NCBI GenBank assembly: GCA_023395775.1
Contig: JAEWYA010000118.1
Span: 1-7,671 of the forward strand
Length of the DNA: 7,671 nt
Direction: 5' to 3'
Origin: Bacillota bacterium
GTDB taxonomy: Bacteria > Bacillota > Clostridia > Oscillospirales > Oscillospiraceae
The notes under the pieces were generated by a model. The model worked only from the letters and a program-made list of their open reading frames with translations. It ran no database searches and had not been told where the DNA came from. Positions 1-5,277 of this stretch are shown piece after piece. A program made the position numbers and the translations under genes. How positions within the stretch are numbered: position 1 is the stretch's first letter; every line of letters starts with the position of its first letter.

Positions 1-488
1 TCCACATGGCCCAGGTTGCCGCTGGCAGCCAGATTCTTGATCTGGCCGAACCGTTCCATGCCCACCAGCTTATGGCACAGGCCTCCCAGTGTGCCGCCGC
101 CGATGCCGCTGCCGCAGAGATGCTCCACCCTGCCGTCCCTGGCCCAGAGGAAGGCGGTGCCGGTACCCATGGTCACCACCACGCCCTCCGACTGGCCCGA
201 AAGGGCCAGCGCCCCGGTGCCGCTGGCCGTAAACTCATCCACCCGGCAGGTGGGAAGACCGTAGATATCGCCCTCCACATAAGACGCGCCAACACCGGTA
301 AGCACCACCCGCTGCACGTCGCTCAGCGACAGCTTGTTGCTTGTAAGATAGTTGCCCAGCGCCCCAAAAAGAGAGGTGAGCTGGTCCTCCGCCCGGATGC
401 GGAGCATAGCGCCCGGCGTTCCCTGTTCATCCAGCCCCACGATCTTCGTGGTGGAGCCGCCAATATCAATTCCTAAAATTAAGCCCAT
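1..488 (-). CDS. coaW: Type II pantothenate kinase, N-terminal part (gene cut by the window edge)
   Basis: Phosphorylates pantothenate with ATP, the first step of coenzyme A synthesis, in the cytoplasm. Read from the ATG at 488-486, the frame stays open to the left edge, giving about 162 residues. Family proteins such as the S. aureus enzyme are about 267 long, so roughly the last 40% is missing. Seen: an ASKHA phosphate-1 loop GIDIGGSTTK (residues 6-15), DEFTA (84-88) with E85 at the place of the family's catalytic glutamate, the phosphate-2 segment MGTGTA (107-112), and GIGGGTLGGL (128-137). The last two fit type II pantothenate kinase better than the related 2-hydroxyacyl-CoA dehydratase activators, which share only the first loop. 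The ribosome site GGAAGGGG (minus strand, 498-505) lies 9 nt upstream of the start. It is divergent from the NAD-salvage gene at 708, with its own promoter at 563-591. Confidence 0.82.
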   Translation of the reverse strand, partial: MGLILGIDIGGSTTKIVGLDEQGTPGAMLRIRAEDQLTSLFGALGNYLTSNKLSLSDVQRVVLTGVGASYVEGDIYGLPTCRVDEFTASGTGALALSGQSEGVVVTMGTGTAFLWARDGRVEHLCGSGIGGGTLGGLCHKLVGMERFGQIKNLAASGNLGHV

Positions 489-562
489 AGTGTCAGGCCC
501 CTTCCGTGCCGCGGGCGAGGTCAGGCTGGCCCGACGTCCGCTGAAATTCAGAGTATGGTTGT

Positions 563-591
563 ATCATAGGGAAGGAAAAACGGATTGTCAA
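563..591 (-). promoter_or_regulatory. Sigma-A-type promoter for the pantothenate kinase gene
   Basis: Read on the minus strand: -35 TTGACA (591-586, a perfect consensus), a 17-nt spacer, and -10 TATGAT (568-563). Transcription would start near 556, giving a leader of about 68 nt before the ATG at 488. Its -35 box forms one arm of the inverted repeat at 586-605. This is a sequence call only, but the box match and spacing are close to ideal. Confidence 0.75.
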
Positions 592-605
592 TCCCAAAAT
601 TGACA
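586..605. promoter_or_regulatory. Inverted repeat over the pantothenate kinase -35 box, candidate operator
   Basis: TGTCAAT (586-592) and ATTGACA (599-605) are exact reverse complements separated by 6 nt (CCCAAA). The left arm contains the whole -35 box of the minus-strand promoter, so a protein bound here would be expected to block that promoter. The right arm ends 27 nt upstream of the -35 of the plus-strand promoter at 633. Part of the symmetry could be chance, because TTGACA-like -35 sequence is itself one arm. NiaR and NrtR regulate niacin genes in other bacteria, but I cannot match the site to a consensus I am sure of. Confidence 0.4.
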
Positions 606-632
606 GATGTTGGACAAAAAACACAGAAGACG

Positions 633-661
633 TTGATTTTGTTGAAAAAAAGCGATATAAT
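633..661 (+). promoter_or_regulatory. Sigma-A-type promoter for the nicotinate phosphoribosyltransferase gene
   Basis: -35 TTGATT (633-638), a 17-nt spacer, then a perfect -10 TATAAT (656-661). The predicted transcript start is near 668, leaving a leader of about 40 nt before the ATG at 708. The spacer and upstream sequence are rich in A and T, unlike the GC-rich genes on either side. The position of this promoter rules against the earlier in-frame ATG at 585, which would lie upstream of transcription. Confidence 0.8.
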
Positions 662-673
662 CAAAACAATTAC

Positions 674-690
674 CTCCGTCCAAAACGGAG
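674..690 (+). promoter_or_regulatory. Small stem-loop in the leader of the nicotinate phosphoribosyltransferase gene
   Basis: CTCCGT (674-679) pairs perfectly with ACGGAG (685-690) around a 5-nt loop. It starts about 6 nt after the predicted transcript start and ends 7 nt before the ribosome site GAGGTG (698-703). No T-run follows, so it is not a terminator. It could stabilise the mRNA 5' end or be a DNA operator just downstream of the start point; nothing in the sequence decides between these. Confidence 0.35.
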
Positions 691-707
691 TACATTTGAG
701 GTGCGAT

Positions 708-2156
708 ATGAGTGTCCGCGAGAAACTCAACATGTCCATGCTGTGTGATTTCTACGAGCTGACCATGGGAAACGGTTATCTTGAGGCGGGATTAAAGGAC
801 CGCGTGACCTATTTTGACGTATTTTTCCGGGATGTTCCGGACAAGGGCGGCTTTGCTCTGACGGCGGGGCTGGACCAGATTATTGAGTATATCGAAGACC
901 TGCATTTTTCCGAGGAGGACATCCGGTACCTCCGGGAACGGAACCTGTTTTCTGAGAATTTTCTGGACTATCTGAAGAACTTTAAATTCACCGGCGACCT
1001 GTACGCCATCCCGGAGGGAACGCCGGTGTTTCCGCAGGAACCGCTGATAACGGTCCGCGCCCCCGCCCTTCAAGCCCAGCTCATCGAGACGTTTTTGCTG
1101 CTGGCGGTGAATCACCAGAGCTTGATCGCCACAAAGGCTAACCGTATCGTTCGGGCTGCCAGAGGCCGCACGGTACTGGAATTCGGCTCCCGCCGCGCCC
1201 AGGGGACGGACGGCGCCATTACCGGCGCCCGGGCCGCCTATATCGGCGGGTGCAAGGGAACGGCCTGCACCATCTCCGACCAGCTGTACGGCGTCCCCGC
1301 CGGGGGGACGATGGCCCACGCCTGGGTCCAGATGTTCGACAGCCAGTATGAGGCGTTCAAGACCTACTGCCAGCTCTATCCCACCAACGCGACGCTCCTG
1401 GTGGACACCTACAACACTCTTAAATCCGGCGTACCGGACGCCATCCGGGCTTTCAACGAGGTGCTGCGTCCCATGGGTATCCAGAAGTGCGGCATCCGCC
1501 TGGACTCCGGCGACATGGCATATTTGACCCGGGAGGCCCGAAAGATGCTGGACGATGCCGGCTGGCCGGGCTGTCAGATCTCCGTGTCCAACACGCTGGA
1601 CGAGTACCTGATTCAGGATTTGCTGCTTCAGGGGGCCTGCATCGACATGTTTGGCGTGGGCGAGCGGATGATTACGGCTCGCAGCGAGCCGGTGTTCGGC
1701 GGCGTTTATAAGCTGGCGGCCATCGAGGACGATCAGGGGAGCATTATCCCCAAGATCAAGGTCAGCGAGAACGTGAGCAAGATTACCATCCCCCATTTCA
1801 AGAAGACCTACCGCCTGTACGACCGGGCCACCGGAAAGGCGGAGGCGGACTATATCTGCCTCCACGACGAGGAGCTGGACGAGACGAAGCCGCTGGAGCT
1901 GTTCGATCCCCAGGCTACCTGGAAGCGGAAGACTCTGACAAACTTCACCGCGCGGGTATTGCAGGTGCCGATCTATCTGGGCGGCAGGCTGGTCTATCAG
2001 CAGCCGAAGCTCCGGGATATCCAAACCTACTGTGCCCAACAGGTGGATACCCTTTGGGACGAGGTGAAGCGGTTTGACTACCCTCACAAGTATTATGTCG
2101 ACCTATCCCAAAAGCTGTGGGACATCAAGCAGAAGCTGTTGACCCAGAGCAGGTGA
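708..2156 (+). CDS. pncB: Nicotinate phosphoribosyltransferase
   Basis: Joins nicotinate and PRPP, with ATP use, to give nicotinate mononucleotide, the entry step of Preiss-Handler NAD salvage in the cytoplasm. The product is 482 residues, usual for Firmicute enzymes. Seen: the N-terminal block DFYELTMGNGY (from residue 14), EFGSRRAQG (158-166), GTMAHAW (200-206) with H204 at the place of the phosphorylated histidine, RLDSGD (264-269) and GVGERM (316-321). The phosphate-binding KVSEN-to-R block (about 351-369) has PH where many relatives have PG. The start at 708 is chosen because it lies 4 nt after GAGGTG (698-703) and 40 nt after the predicted transcript start. An in-frame ATG at 585 lies upstream of the promoter, and the ATG at 732 has a poorer ribosome site. 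It is divergent from the CoA kinase, and cardiolipin synthase follows after 77 nt. Confidence 0.95.
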   Translation: MSVREKLNMSMLCDFYELTMGNGYLEAGLKDRVTYFDVFFRDVPDKGGFALTAGLDQIIEYIEDLHFSEEDIRYLRERNLFSENFLDYLKNFKFTGDLYAIPEGTPVFPQEPLITVRAPALQAQLIETFLLLAVNHQSLIATKANRIVRAARGRTVLEFGSRRAQGTDGAITGARAAYIGGCKGTACTISDQLYGVPAGGTMAHAWVQMFDSQYEAFKTYCQLYPTNATLLVDTYNTLKSGVPDAIRAFNEVLRPMGIQKCGIRLDSGDMAYLTREARKMLDDAGWPGCQISVSNTLDEYLIQDLLLQGACIDMFGVGERMITARSEPVFGGVYKLAAIEDDQGSIIPKIKVSENVSKITIPHFKKTYRLYDRATGKAEADYICLHDEELDETKPLELFDPQATWKRKTLTNFTARVLQVPIYLGGRLVYQQPKLRDIQTYCAQQVDTLWDEVKRFDYPHKYYVDLSQKLWDIKQKLLTQSR

Positions 2157-2191
2157 GTTCGGGCATTTTTTGGAAGGGAAGGCGGAAACGG

Positions 2192-2213
2192 AGCGCCCCA
2201 CAGCAGCGGCGCT
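2192..2213 (+). repeat. Inverted repeat in the gap before cardiolipin synthase
   Basis: AGCGCC (2192-2197) and GGCGCT (2208-2213) are exact reverse complements with a 10-nt loop. No T-run follows, so a factor-independent terminator is unlikely. The stem ends 10 nt before the GGAG ribosome site of the next gene and could slow or shield translation. In DNA this rich in G and C, a 6-bp stem may also be chance. Confidence 0.25.
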
Positions 2214-2233
2214 GAGGAAGAGAGGAGAGGACC

Positions 2234-3802
2234 ATGCGTCAGGCAGGAGACAGACAGACACGGGACCAGCGGATTGAGCGGCGAATCTCCGCTGCGTCCA
2301 GCATTGCCATGTGCGTACTGACGGTGTTGGCCCAAATCGTCGTGACGCTGCTGCTGACACGTTTCCTGGAGGAGTATGTCAACATTGCCTATGCGGCGTT
2401 GGAGCTGCTGGGTATCATCATGGCCGTGGGCGTGTTTCTCCGCTCCGGCAGTCCCAGCTATAAGCTTAGCTGGATGTGTCTGCTGCTGGTGCTGCCGGTA
2501 TCCGGCATGCTGCTGTTTTTCCTGTGGGGCGGTACTCATCAGGCCAAGACCCTGAGCCTGAAGCGGGTCCCGCCGCCAGCCGAGCTGGAGAGCGCCCGTC
2601 GGCAGGGCGAATACAATGTGGCGAAGCTTACAAAGCAGGACGCGGCCATGGGCCGCGTGGCGGCCTACCTTCAAAAACGGGATTTCCTCCTGTACAAAAA
2701 CACTGCCGCCAAGTACTTTGGCGATGGAATGGAATTTTTCGACGACCTGATCAGCCACATTCAAAAAGCGGAGACCTATATCTTTCTGGAGTATTTCATC
2801 ATCGCCGAAGGAAAGATCTGGGACCGGACCTTGGCGGCGCTGAAGGAGCGGGCTGCCGCTGGCGTGGAGGTCCACATTATTTTTGATGATTTCGGGAATC
2901 TAACCCGCTTTTCCGACGCCGCGCTTCAGGACGTGCAGAACGCGGGAATTGAGGTACAGGTCTTTAACCCAGTCCACCGTTATGTAAACCGGATATATTT
3001 CAACTACCGGGACCACCGCAAGATCGCGGTGATCGACGGCTACTGGGCCTATACCGGCGGCATCAATCTGGCCGACGAGTATGCAAACCTTTTTGAACGG
3101 TTTGGACGGTGGAAGGACTCTGCGGTCCGGATTGAGGGGGATGGGGCTTGGGGCCTTGCAGCTCAGTTTATTCAGATGTGGGAGATGATGGGCGGGACGC
3201 TGCCCAACGAAGATGACTACTACCGCGCCCGTACAGACGGGCCTGAGAGCTTCGGGTTCTGCCAGGCGTTCACCGACGGGCCGCTGAACAATCCGGACAA
3301 CCCGGTGGAGGACACGTTTCTGCAATTGATTGCCGCGTCTACCCGATTCCTTTATATTACCACGCCGTATTACGCAGTGGAGACCGCCATGCAGCGGGCA
3401 CTGTGTATTGCGGCGGACTCCGGCGTGGATGTGCGGCTGATGGTTCCGGCTGTCCCGGACAAAAGGTATGCCTACATGGTGGCGGAGACCTACTGGGGAG
3501 AACTGATGAGCCACGGTGTGAAAATTTATAAGTACGCGCCCGGCTTTATCCACGCAAAGAGCGTTATGGTGGACCGGAAAATGGGTCTGGTGGGCAGCAC
3601 CAACATGGATTACCGGTCCTTTCAGCTCCATTTTGAGTGCGCGGCGATGCTGTATGATATGCCGGCGGTGGAAGAGCTGCTGGAGGATATGGATCAGATC
3701 ATGGCGGAGAGCGTCTCCTATACGATGGAGGACTGGAAGAAGCGGCCCTGGTATCGGCGGGCGTTCGCGTCCATTTTAAAATTGGGCGCTATCTGGCTCT
3801 AA
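2234..3802 (+). CDS. cls: Cardiolipin synthase, phospholipase D family
   Basis: A membrane enzyme that condenses two phosphatidylglycerol molecules to cardiolipin and glycerol. The product is 522 residues, near the usual 480-510. After a basic, charged N-terminus (residues 1-19) come three hydrophobic stretches at about 21-43, 46-69 and 78-98; the last fits the PLDc_N membrane segment that precedes the catalytic part. Many Cls proteins have two such helices, so the first may be an extra one. Two complete HKD motifs are visible: H261-x-K263-x4-D268 (HRKIAVID) and H440-x-K442-x4-D447 (HAKSVMVD), each followed by the G-G/S-x-N pattern (TGGINL, VGSTNMD). The start is supported by GGAG (2224-2227), 6 nt upstream. 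It lies 77 nt after the NAD gene and 55 nt before the thiolation gene with no clear promoter or terminator, so cotranscription is plausible. There is no functional link to either neighbour. Confidence 0.93.
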   Translation: MRQAGDRQTRDQRIERRISAASSIAMCVLTVLAQIVVTLLLTRFLEEYVNIAYAALELLGIIMAVGVFLRSGSPSYKLSWMCLLLVLPVSGMLLFFLWGGTHQAKTLSLKRVPPPAELESARRQGEYNVAKLTKQDAAMGRVAAYLQKRDFLLYKNTAAKYFGDGMEFFDDLISHIQKAETYIFLEYFIIAEGKIWDRTLAALKERAAAGVEVHIIFDDFGNLTRFSDAALQDVQNAGIEVQVFNPVHRYVNRIYFNYRDHRKIAVIDGYWAYTGGINLADEYANLFERFGRWKDSAVRIEGDGAWGLAAQFIQMWEMMGGTLPNEDDYYRARTDGPESFGFCQAFTDGPLNNPDNPVEDTFLQLIAASTRFLYITTPYYAVETAMQRALCIAADSGVDVRLMVPAVPDKRYAYMVAETYWGELMSHGVKIYKYAPGFIHAKSVMVDRKMGLVGSTNMDYRSFQLHFECAAMLYDMPAVEELLEDMDQIMAESVSYTMEDWKKRPWYRRAFASILKLGAIWL

Positions 3803-3857
3803 GGGCTGAAAAAGAGAAAAGCAATATAAAAACGAGAAATGTATTGGAGAACACGAA

Positions 3858-4724
3858 ATGCCGAGAGAACTGACGCCCTGCGAGGTCGCGGAGCGGAGCA
3901 TGATCAAGAAGTACCGCAAGACGCTGTGGAACCCTTTTATTGCGGCGGTGAAGCGGTATGAGCTGATCGCGCCGGGAGACAAGATCGCCGTGTGCATTTC
4001 CGGCGGAAAGGATTCCATGGTGCTGGCAAAGCTGATGCAGGAGCTCCAGCGCCACACGAGTCACCCTTTTGAACTGGTTTTCATGGTGATGGACCCCGGA
4101 TACGCTCCGGAAAACCGGCGGCTGATTGAGGAAAATGCCGCAAGACTTGAAATCCCCGTGACGATTTTTGACAGTGATATTTTTGATGTCACGGTGCAGG
4201 TGGACAAGAACCCCTGCTACCTCTGCGCCCGGATGCGCCGGGGATTTCTCTATGCCAAGGCTCAGGAACTGGGCTGCAACAAGATCGCCCTGGGACATCA
4301 TTTTTCAGACGTGATTGAAACGACCCTGATGGCCCTGTTATACGGCGCGCAGCTTCAGGCTATGCCGCCGAAGCTCCACAGCAGAAACTTTCCCGGCATG
4401 GAGCTGATTCGTCCGCTATATTGTGTCCATGAGGACGATATTATTGCCTGGAAGAATTACAATGGTTTGCAGTTCTTGCAGTGTGCCTGCCGATTCACGG
4501 AGGCGCGGGACGCCTCCGGCGACGGTGTGGGGCAGAGCAAGCGGCAGGAGATGAAGGTTCTGATCCGGGAATTGAAAAAGACGAATCCGAACGTGGAGAA
4601 GTCCATTTTTGCCGCTATCCACGGCGTCCAGCTGGATACCATGGTGGGAGTGAAGTTCCGGGGAAAGGAACACTCATTTTTGGATTATTATGACTTGAAA
4701 GATCTTCCGCTCCATGAGTTTTGA
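3858..4724 (+). CDS. ttcA: TtcA-like PP-loop ATPase, probable tRNA 2-thiocytidine biosynthesis protein
   Basis: TtcA enzymes activate C32 of tRNA with ATP and replace its oxygen with sulfur, using an oxygen-sensitive Fe-S cluster. The product is 288 residues; the E. coli protein is somewhat longer, at about 311. Seen: the PP-loop SGGKDS (48-53), CYLC (C120 and C123, the family's first cysteine pair), LGHHFSD (145-151), MPPKL (169-173), and IRPLYCVHEDDI (184-195), which closely follows the E. coli TtcA block. C209 in QCACR stands where E. coli has its third cluster cysteine, C222. Here the following pair is C-x-C rather than C-x2-C. GGAG (3846-3849) lies 8 nt before the ATG. It is the last plus-strand gene before a strong terminator. 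Other members of this PP-loop group thiolate other positions or are uncharacterised, so the exact tRNA target is inferred. Confidence 0.82.
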   Translation: MPRELTPCEVAERSMIKKYRKTLWNPFIAAVKRYELIAPGDKIAVCISGGKDSMVLAKLMQELQRHTSHPFELVFMVMDPGYAPENRRLIEENAARLEIPVTIFDSDIFDVTVQVDKNPCYLCARMRRGFLYAKAQELGCNKIALGHHFSDVIETTLMALLYGAQLQAMPPKLHSRNFPGMELIRPLYCVHEDDIIAWKNYNGLQFLQCACRFTEARDASGDGVGQSKRQEMKVLIRELKKTNPNVEKSIFAAIHGVQLDTMVGVKFRGKEHSFLDYYDLKDLPLHEF

Positions 4725-4748
4725 GGGCAAACCATATCTCCTAAAAGA

Positions 4749-4786
4749 CCCATTAAAAAGGCGAATTCGCCTTTTTAATGGGTTTT
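4749..4786. terminator. Perfect-palindrome, probably bidirectional, factor-independent terminator
   Basis: CCCATTAAAAAGGCGAA (4749-4765) is followed directly by its exact reverse complement (4766-4782), a 34-nt palindrome that can fold to a stem of about 15 bp with an AATT loop. TTTTATATTT follows on the plus strand, and TCTTTT follows the stem on the minus strand. It begins 24 nt after the TtcA-like gene and lies beyond the 3' end of the small minus-strand gene, so it can end both converging transcripts. Confidence 0.9.
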
Positions 4787-4862
4787 ATATTTGAATCCCG
4801 GCGCTTACAGCGAAAAACCGCTTTCCGGCGATGTCGGCCGTAATCTCCGCCGTGCCGGTCTC

Positions 4863-5045
4863 CTACTTTTTACTGCGCCAGAGCTCAGGGCTGACCCAGA
4901 AGAAAAAAGCCGCGAAGGGCAGCAGAACCAGCAGCCCAAAGCCGTCCAGCTCGAACAGCGTCCATGACAGGCCCAGCCCCGCCAGCAGTGCAAGAGCGCC
5001 CAGAAGGATCCGCACACCTTGGGACAATCGAAAAATTTTCTTCAT
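4863..5045 (-). CDS. Small two-helix membrane protein, 60 residues, function unknown
   Basis: I do not recognise this gene with confidence. It begins MKKIFRLSQGVRILLGALAL and has two hydrophobic stretches, at about residues 12-31 and 36-51. A short acidic turn (ELDGF, 32-36) lies between them, with positive charge at both ends (KK...R, and RSKK at the C-terminus). The R-I-L-L-G-A-L-A-L-L-A-G-L stretch resembles the small DUF2892/YgaP-type membrane family, but the match is weak. The main support for a real gene is GGGAGG on the minus strand (5051-5056), 5 nt before the ATG, plus the convergent terminator downstream. A longer in-frame reading to 5339 would run through the promoter of the neighbouring gene and is not preferred. 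A TAAAAT (minus strand, 5088-5083) could be a -10 box, but I see no good -35. Confidence 0.65.
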   Translation of the reverse strand: MKKIFRLSQGVRILLGALALLAGLGLSWTLFELDGFGLLVLLPFAAFFFWVSPELWRSKK

Positions 5046-5053
5046 AAGTCCCT

Positions 5054-5078
5054 CCCGGACACAAAATCTGCATCCGGG
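5054..5078 (-). promoter_or_regulatory. Stem-loop overlapping the ribosome site of the small membrane protein
   Basis: On the minus strand, CCCGGA (5078-5073) pairs with TCCGGG (5059-5054) around a 13-nt loop. The second arm overlaps the first bases of the GGGAGG ribosome site (5056-5051), so the fold would partly hide it. This could keep translation low unless the stem opens. Only six base pairs support it, and the large loop weakens it. Confidence 0.3.
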
Positions 5079-5176
5079 CTTCATTTTAGGACAAAACAGC
5101 TGCAAACTTTGTCGAAAGCCGTTGACTTTCAGACAATGCCGCAGGAACGACGGCCTTGTGCAATACGCGGAGGGGC

Positions 5177-5188
5177 GGAAAATTTTCC
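5177..5188. repeat. 12-bp A/T-centred palindrome upstream of the peptidase promoter
   Basis: GGAAAATTTTCC is a perfect 12-bp palindrome ending 10 nt before the -35 box at 5199. An A-tract/T-tract in this place can act as an upstream promoter element or a bend, or be a protein site. Directly after it, TCCCT (5186-5190) and AGGGA (5194-5198) form a second small inverted repeat touching the -35 box. Confidence 0.35.
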
Positions 5189-5198
5189 CTGAGAGGGA

Positions 5199-5227
5199 TT
5201 GACAACTGTACATTATTGTATTAGTAT
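5199..5227 (+). promoter_or_regulatory. Sigma-A-type promoter for the SLH/M13 peptidase gene
   Basis: -35 TTGACA (5199-5204, perfect), a 17-nt spacer, -10 TAGTAT (5222-5227). The predicted transcript start is near 5234, giving a leader of about 44 nt before the ATG at 5278. The spacer and -10 are AT-rich within a GC-rich setting. Several inverted repeats overlap it, described at 5205-5237. Confidence 0.75.
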
Positions 5228-5237
5228 TACAGTACAA
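5205..5237. promoter_or_regulatory. Nested dyads over the -10 box, candidate repressor operator
   Basis: Several symmetries share this stretch. TGTATTA-G-TATTACA (5217-5231) is a 15-bp near-palindrome with 6 of 7 pairs matching, centred on G5224 inside the -10 box. ACTGTA (5205-5210) mirrors TACAGT (5228-5233). TTGTA (5216-5220) mirrors TACAA (5233-5237). TACA-N4-TGTA spans 5209-5220. A regulator bound here would cover the promoter core. The TGTA...TACA half-sites recall operators of GntR/YtrA-type and BlaI/CopY-type repressors, but the N4 and N7 spacings differ from the TACA-N2-TGTA of the latter, and no regulator gene lies in the window. Confidence 0.45.
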
Positions 5238-5277
5238 GACGAGGGCGGACAGCGAGGGCTGCTCCCGGGAGAGACGA

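Noticed and set aside
6..476. Plus-strand open frame opposite the pantothenate kinase
   Set aside because: It lies in the same codon register as the minus-strand gene, which carries clear kinase motifs, a ribosome site and a promoter. The plus-strand product is low-complexity Ala/His-rich sequence without motifs.
600..605. TTGACA on the plus strand as the -35 box for the pncB promoter
   Set aside because: No usable -10 box occurs 16-18 nt downstream (the bases there read ACAGAA). TTGATT at 633 pairs with a perfect TATAAT at the correct 17-nt distance.
585..707. N-terminal extension of the nicotinate phosphoribosyltransferase from the ATG at 585
   Set aside because: The extra 41 codons run through the inverted repeat, the promoter boxes and the leader stem-loop, have no family similarity, and start upstream of the predicted transcript start.
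792..2087. Long open frame on the minus strand inside the nicotinate phosphoribosyltransferase gene (431 codons)
   Set aside because: It uses the same codon boundaries as the sense gene, so its stops would require TTA, CTA or TCA codons in the sense frame, which are rare in this GC-rich gene. The product has no recognisable motif and the sense frame has full family motifs. The minus-strand frames at 2900-3631 and 5917-6987 have the same register and the same explanation.
5186..5200. CTGAGAGGGA-like sequence resembling part of a TPP riboswitch
   Set aside because: Only the CTGAGA core matches. The expected GAACCTGATC and GCGTAGGGA segments are absent, and the bases lie just upstream of and touching a -35 box, so they would not be transcribed from that promoter.
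4831..5202. Plus-strand open frame between the terminator and the peptidase promoter
   Set aside because: It has no ribosome site, gives a Ser/Pro/Arg-rich product without motifs, overlaps the well-supported small minus-strand gene, and runs into the -35 box of the peptidase promoter.
5205..5237. BlaI/MecI/CopY-type operator (TACA-N2-TGTA)
   Set aside because: TACA and TGTA are present but 4 nt apart, and the reverse order is 7 nt apart, so the known spacing is not met. It is kept only as an unassigned dyad.
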